Source of the DNA: Azospirillum sp. RU38E | Lineage (GTDB): Bacteria > Pseudomonadota > Alphaproteobacteria > Azospirillales > Azospirillaceae | Direction of reading: 5' to 3' | Length of the DNA stretch: 35,996 nucleotides | Assembly: GCF_900188385.1 (NCBI RefSeq) | Contig: NZ_FZOI01000030.1 | Location: forward strand, 1 to 35,996 | In this document: piece by piece, positions 32,871 to 35,996 of the stretch | Position numbering within the stretch: position 1 is the first letter of the stretch | Layout of the letters: every line of letters starts with the position of its first letter | Notes under the pieces: generated by a model | The model's database searches: none | Seen by the model: only the letters and a program-made list of their open reading frames with translations | Told to the model about the DNA's origin: nothing | Program-made: the position numbers and the translations under genes

Positions 32871-34604
32871 TTGGACATCGCGGAAACGGCGAACCATGCC
32901 GCAGAACCTGCTGCCCATGGCGTGCCCATGATGGATGAAGGGCTGCTGTTCCTTGCCGTGGCGGTTATCTGCATCCTACTCCTTCATCGGCTGCGAATCA
33001 GCCCTGTTCTGGGCTATCTGGGGGCGGGGCTGGTGCTGGGGCCGACAGGGTTCGGCGTGGTGCGGGAGGTTGAGCCGATCCGCGCGGTGGCAGAGCTGGG
33101 CGTTGTCTTCCTGCTGTTCCTGATCGGGCTGGAATTATCGGTTGATCGCCTGCGTGCCCTGGGCCGCTGGGTGTTCGGTCTGGGCACGGCGCAATTTCTC
33201 ATCACCGGGGGTGTGGTGGCGACGGTGGCGGCCGCCTTGGGCCTGTCGCCCGCAACGGCGATTCTGCTGGGGGGTGGCATGGCACTGTCGTCCACGGCGG
33301 TGGTGGTGCAGTTGCTGATCGAGCGGGGGGAGGTGGCATCGCCCACCGGCCGCACCACCTTTGCCGTGCTGCTGTTCCAGGATCTGGCGGTGGTGCCGCT
33401 GCTGCTGTTCGCCGCCGTGCTGGCGGGGCCGCCGGATCAGTCGATTCCGCTGGCCATGGCGCTGGCGCTCGGCAAGGCGGCGCTTGCCGTCGTGGTCATC
33501 CTGCTGGTGGGCCGTTTTACCATGGGGCGGCTGTTGCGCATGGTGGCCGTGACCCGCAGCACCGAACTTTTCACCGCCACCTCCCTGTTGATCGTGCTGG
33601 GCACTGGCTGGGCCACCGGGCTCGGCGGCCTGTCCATGGCGCTGGGCGCCTTTCTGGCCGGGCTGGTGCTGGCGGGGACGGAGTTTCGCCATCAGGCCGA
33701 AACCGATATGCAGCCCTTCAAAGGACTGCTGCTGGGGCTGTTCTTCCTCTCCGTCGGGCTTGGCATTGATGCGGCGGCCATCGCCGACAAGATCGGCTGG
33801 ATTGTCTTGGGCGTGTTCGGCCTGATCCTCACCAAGGCATTGATCGCCGGCGGCCTCGCCCTGGCCTTCGGTGCCACGCGGGAGGTGGCGATCCGCTCCG
33901 GCCTGTTGCTGGGCGAGGTGGGGGAGTTCGCCTTCGTGGTGATCGCCACGGCGGCAGAACAAAAACTGCTGGATGGGGAACTGTCGCAGGCCCTGGTGGC
34001 CACGGTCGGTCTCTCCATTGCCGTCACACCCTTCCTGCCGGCGCTGGCTGACCGGCTGGTGCGCTGGGTTTCGCCCAACGTTGAAGGGCCGGTGCCGGAG
34101 GCCTTGGGCGAACCGCATGTGCTGATTGCCGGATTCGGCCGCGTCGGCCAGACCGTGGCGGCCCTGATGGCCCGCCAGCAGGTACCGGTGGTGGCCCTCG
34201 ACCTCAATCCCGATCTGGTGCGGGAGAAGCGGCGCGAAGGGCTGCCCGTACATTATGGCGATACGGCGCGTCATGAATTGCTGAAACAGATGGGGGCCGA
34301 CCATGCGCTGGCGGCGATCATCACCCTGGATGATCCGCTGGCTGCCGCCCGCACCGTGGCGGCTTTTCGGGATCATTGGCCACATCTGCGGCTGTTTGCC
34401 CGGGCACGTGACCGGGAACATGCCAGCAATCTCCTCGCCATGGGGGTGATCGCCGTGGTGCCGGAAACCTTTGAAAGCAGCCTGACCCTGGCGCGTGGGG
34501 CCTTGGAATCGCTGGGTGTTCCCAGCGGTGCTGTGGACGAGCTGGTCCAGCTTTATCGGGAAACCGACCGCAACCCACCCCATCCTTCTGGTCAGCATGG
34601 TTGA
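32871..34604 (+). CDS. Monovalent cation:proton antiporter of the KefB/KefC (CPA2) type with RCK domain
   Basis: 577 residues from a TTG at 32871, chosen because GGGGAGGA lies 6 nt upstream; an in-frame ATG at 32835 lacks a usable site, and an ATG at 32931 is also possible. The N-terminal Na/H-exchanger domain (about aa 22-400) has many membrane helices and the conserved VLGYLGAGLVLGPTGFG, LFLIGLEL, FQDLAVVPLLL and LLLGEVGEFAFVV. The RCK/TrkA-N domain starts at about 416 with HVLIAGFGRVGQ, a Rossmann nucleotide-binding loop. It probably exports potassium in exchange for protons. I cannot say whether it is glutathione-gated like KefB/KefC. Confidence 0.9.
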   Translation: MDIAETANHAAEPAAHGVPMMDEGLLFLAVAVICILLLHRLRISPVLGYLGAGLVLGPTGFGVVREVEPIRAVAELGVVFLLFLIGLELSVDRLRALGRWVFGLGTAQFLITGGVVATVAAALGLSPATAILLGGGMALSSTAVVVQLLIERGEVASPTGRTTFAVLLFQDLAVVPLLLFAAVLAGPPDQSIPLAMALALGKAALAVVVILLVGRFTMGRLLRMVAVTRSTELFTATSLLIVLGTGWATGLGGLSMALGAFLAGLVLAGTEFRHQAETDMQPFKGLLLGLFFLSVGLGIDAAAIADKIGWIVLGVFGLILTKALIAGGLALAFGATREVAIRSGLLLGEVGEFAFVVIATAAEQKLLDGELSQALVATVGLSIAVTPFLPALADRLVRWVSPNVEGPVPEALGEPHVLIAGFGRVGQTVAALMARQQVPVVALDLNPDLVREKRREGLPVHYGDTARHELLKQMGADHALAAIITLDDPLAAARTVAAFRDHWPHLRLFARARDREHASNLLAMGVIAVVPETFESSLTLARGALESLGVPSGAVDELVQLYRETDRNPPHPSGQHG

Positions 34605-34660
34605 AATATGCAGGCGCAGCAAAAAAAGATTAACCCTTTGGGGTGATAGTGCGATTGTTC

Positions 34661-34687
34661 GTCGGCCCGGCACCCTGCCGGGCCGAC
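34661..34687 (+). terminator. Strong hairpin after the antiporter gene
   Basis: GTCGGCCCGGCA (34661-34672) pairs perfectly with TGCCGGGCCGAC (34676-34687) around CCC. Only TT follows, so termination may need Rho or be weak. Confidence 0.6.
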
Positions 34688-34733
34688 TTCCTGTGTCACG
34701 CGCAAGCGTGTCGAGAAAGCGACGGGGGCAGCG

Positions 34734-35075
34734 TTGAGCCGGTCCATTGAGGGCGTGTCGAACTGGATGCACATGTTCCGTTGGATCGTGAAGTTGATCC
34801 GCGATGAATATGGGGTGGATGAGAAAATTCTGACCCGCACTGCCGCGCTGGAGACCGATTGCGGCCTCTCCATTGAGCAGGTGGAAGAGGTGTTGGAGAT
34901 CATCTCGGAAAGTTTCGAGGTCCGCTTCCCCAACGGCACATTGGATGAAGTACTGAAGCTCGAAGAACTATGTATGCTGGCCGCATGGCTGCGGGGCCTG
35001 TTCAAGAAACCGGAATTCCTGTCGGCAGATTTTGAAGGCCGCTGCCGCTCCATGAATGCGCTTGCCGGGGCCTGA
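34734..35075 (+). CDS. Acyl-carrier-like helical protein (DUF1493-like), lacking the usual DSL serine
   Basis: 113 residues from a TTG at 34734 with GGGGG upstream; ATG starts at 34767 and 34773 are alternatives. The pattern resembles a four-helix acyl carrier fold: a first helix (FRWIVKLIRDEYGV), then TRTAALETDCGLSIEQVEEV and ISESFEVRFPNGTLDEVLKL. Where acyl carrier proteins have D-S-L for the phosphopantetheine arm, this protein has S-I-E, so it is probably not a standard carrier. The assignment is by pattern only. It lies between the antiporter and the DUF1489 gene on the same strand. Confidence 0.65.
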   Translation: MSRSIEGVSNWMHMFRWIVKLIRDEYGVDEKILTRTAALETDCGLSIEQVEEVLEIISESFEVRFPNGTLDEVLKLEELCMLAAWLRGLFKKPEFLSADFEGRCRSMNALAGA

Positions 35076-35112
35076 GCCCCGCGCCATATCAGCAGCCTGA
35101 TCGGAACTCATC

Positions 35113-35134
35113 GGCGGGTGTGCAGCCCGCCTTT
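35113..35134 (+). terminator. Short hairpin with TTT before the DUF1489 gene
   Basis: GGCGGG (35113-35118) pairs with CCCGCC (35126-35131), followed by TTT. It is a weak terminator candidate. Confidence 0.4.
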
Positions 35135-35153
35135 CCCAAGGCTGCCTGATTTC

Positions 35154-35579
35154 ATGACTATTCATCTGCTTCGTCTGGCCGTCGGGGCCGACAGTCTGCA
35201 ATCCATGCGCGACTGGCGCCAGGATCACCAGATACAATGGCAGGGTCGGCCGGTGGTGCCGACCTATACCAAACGCGCACCCACCCGTATGGCCGAGCTG
35301 CTGGATGGTGGCTGCATCTATTGGGTGGTGAAGGGCTTCATCCAGTGCCGCCAGCGCTTCATCGGTTTTGATGAGGTGCAGGATGTGGATGGTACGGCCT
35401 ATTGCCGGATGCTGATGGATCCGGAACTGGTGGAAACCCTCTCCATGCCCAAGCGGCCCTTCCAGGGCTGGCGCTATCTGAAACCGGAAGAAGCACCGGC
35501 CGATCTGGCCGGTGGGGAAGGGGACGAGGCGCTCCCCGAACATCTGATGGCTGAATTGCGCGCGCTGGGTCTGGCGTAA
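35154..35579 (+). CDS. DUF1489 family protein
   Basis: 141 residues from the ATG at 35154 (MTIHLLRLAVGADSLQSM). A longer in-frame start at 35118 is unlikely because the family begins at this motif. Conserved family elements include TKRAPTRMAELLDGGCIYWV, IQCRQRFIGFDEV and PFQGWRYLKPEEAPADL. DUF1489 proteins are common in alphaproteobacteria and their function is unknown. It has no membrane segment. AAGG is about 11 nt upstream of the ATG. Confidence 0.88.
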   Translation: MTIHLLRLAVGADSLQSMRDWRQDHQIQWQGRPVVPTYTKRAPTRMAELLDGGCIYWVVKGFIQCRQRFIGFDEVQDVDGTAYCRMLMDPELVETLSMPKRPFQGWRYLKPEEAPADLAGGEGDEALPEHLMAELRALGLA

Positions 35580-35596
35580 ATTTCTGAAAAAACCTG

Positions 35597-35625
35597 TTGC
35601 ATCGGTTTTATCATGCGCCTATACA
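35597..35625 (+). promoter_or_regulatory. Sigma70 promoter P1 upstream of a predicted rRNA operon
   Basis: TTGCAT (35597-35602), a 17-nt spacer and TATACA (35620-35625) form a near-consensus promoter. An A-run lies just upstream of the -35 box. No gene with a ribosome binding site follows closely, which fits a stable RNA transcript. Confidence 0.65.
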
Positions 35626-35887
35626 GCGCCTCCCACGAATGCAGACCGGATGGTTTGTCAAGTTGTGGGGCGGGGTGATGGTGGTTTTGGCCAGTATCAC
35701 CGACGGTTCTTTGAAGGTTTCGGCCTTCGGGCAAGTGGAATGATCTATCGTGCTGTTGGGTGAGCTGTTCGCCAGACTTTGTTCTGGTGGAAGTTTTGCT
35801 TGATGGTCCATTGACCGGGTTGGTTCTGTGCTTTTTGTAGCGTTTCGGCGCTGCGGAGAAAAAAGTTTGGAACGGTGAAAAAAACGG

Positions 35888-35916
35888 TTGACGGGTTGGT
35901 CGGAGGTGTTTAGAAA
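35888..35916 (+). promoter_or_regulatory. Sigma70 promoter P2 upstream of a predicted rRNA operon
   Basis: TTGACG (35888-35893), a 17-nt spacer and TAGAAA (35911-35916). Two A-tracts just upstream (near 35862 and 35880) look like an UP element. This arrangement is typical of alphaproteobacterial rrn promoters. Confidence 0.65.
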
Positions 35917-35996
35917 GCGCTCCACCAACGACGGCGGCGCCGCTGCCGACGATGGATTTGCAGTCTCTGGCGGATGCGCTGGTTGACTGCGCGGCA

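Larger units (their letters stand above)
35580..35996 (+). other. Non-coding region, probable rRNA operon promoter and leader
   Basis: No convincing gene is present. Small frames exist on both strands but lack ribosome binding sites and family likeness. The region has lower GC in its middle than the genes around it, two promoters 291 bp apart, and a GC-rich palindrome (GCGGCGCCGC, 35933-35942) before the window ends. I infer that a 16S rRNA gene starts a short way beyond 35996. Confidence 0.55.

Noticed and set aside
33135-34772. Minus-strand frame of 545 codons opposite the antiporter
   Set aside because: It is a shadow frame rich in Gln, His and Arg; the plus strand is clearly the antiporter.
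35639-35743. 34-codon frame after promoter P1
   Set aside because: There is no ribosome binding site, and the region looks like an rRNA leader.
35611-35928. Minus-strand frame of 105 codons in the predicted rRNA leader
   Set aside because: It overlaps both promoters and reads against them; it is a chance frame.

Overview
The window looks like chromosomal DNA of a high-GC alphaproteobacterium, probably a Rhodospirillales/Azospirillaceae-type genome. This rests on codon use, a DUF1489 protein, the citramalate synthase and LipB families, and an rrn-type promoter region. The genus is inference.

Positions 1-21200 are one continuous minus-strand reading frame of at least 7,066 codons whose 3' end lies outside the window. 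It encodes a giant cell-surface or secreted repeat protein. In protein order it has: an LEPR-type N-terminal motif; a Pro/Ala linker; a DUF4347 domain with a His/Cys pair; an AT-richer beta-rich segment; an SbsA-type Ig-like domain; two Calx-beta domains; and then four super-modules. Each super-module has a cadherin-like header, an 'IYV..S(F/L)xEA' segment and an array of autotransporter-associated beta-strand repeats, about 47 in total. The headers alternate A-B-A-B. The fourth carries an inserted seven-bladed beta-propeller. Two long poly-G tracts (10 and 11 on the coding strand) lie in frame and could switch the gene by slippage.

Positions 21201-22826 hold the giant gene's upstream region, a ~160-bp multi-hairpin dispersed repeat (second copy at 27531-27689), and oxyR, divergent from katG (22827-25007) across a short region with LysR-type dyads. 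A strong terminator closes katG.

Positions 25397-27530 hold a small accessory cluster: a tail-collar (MdpB-like) protein, a DUF6916-like protein, a GNAT acetyltransferase and a small charged protein. The first gene has a structured leader.

Positions 27694-35579 are mostly housekeeping: a small membrane protein overlapping lipB; cimA divergent from lipB; trmJ; a conserved membrane protein of unknown role; a small charged protein; a KefB/KefC-type antiporter; an acyl-carrier-like protein; and a DUF1489 protein. The last ~400 bases hold two good sigma70 promoters and no convincing gene. They look like the promoter region of an rRNA operon starting just beyond the window.

The best candidates for something new are the giant protein (its A-B-A-B build, propeller insertion and possible phase-variation tracts) and the structured dispersed repeat, whose two copies show compensatory base changes.
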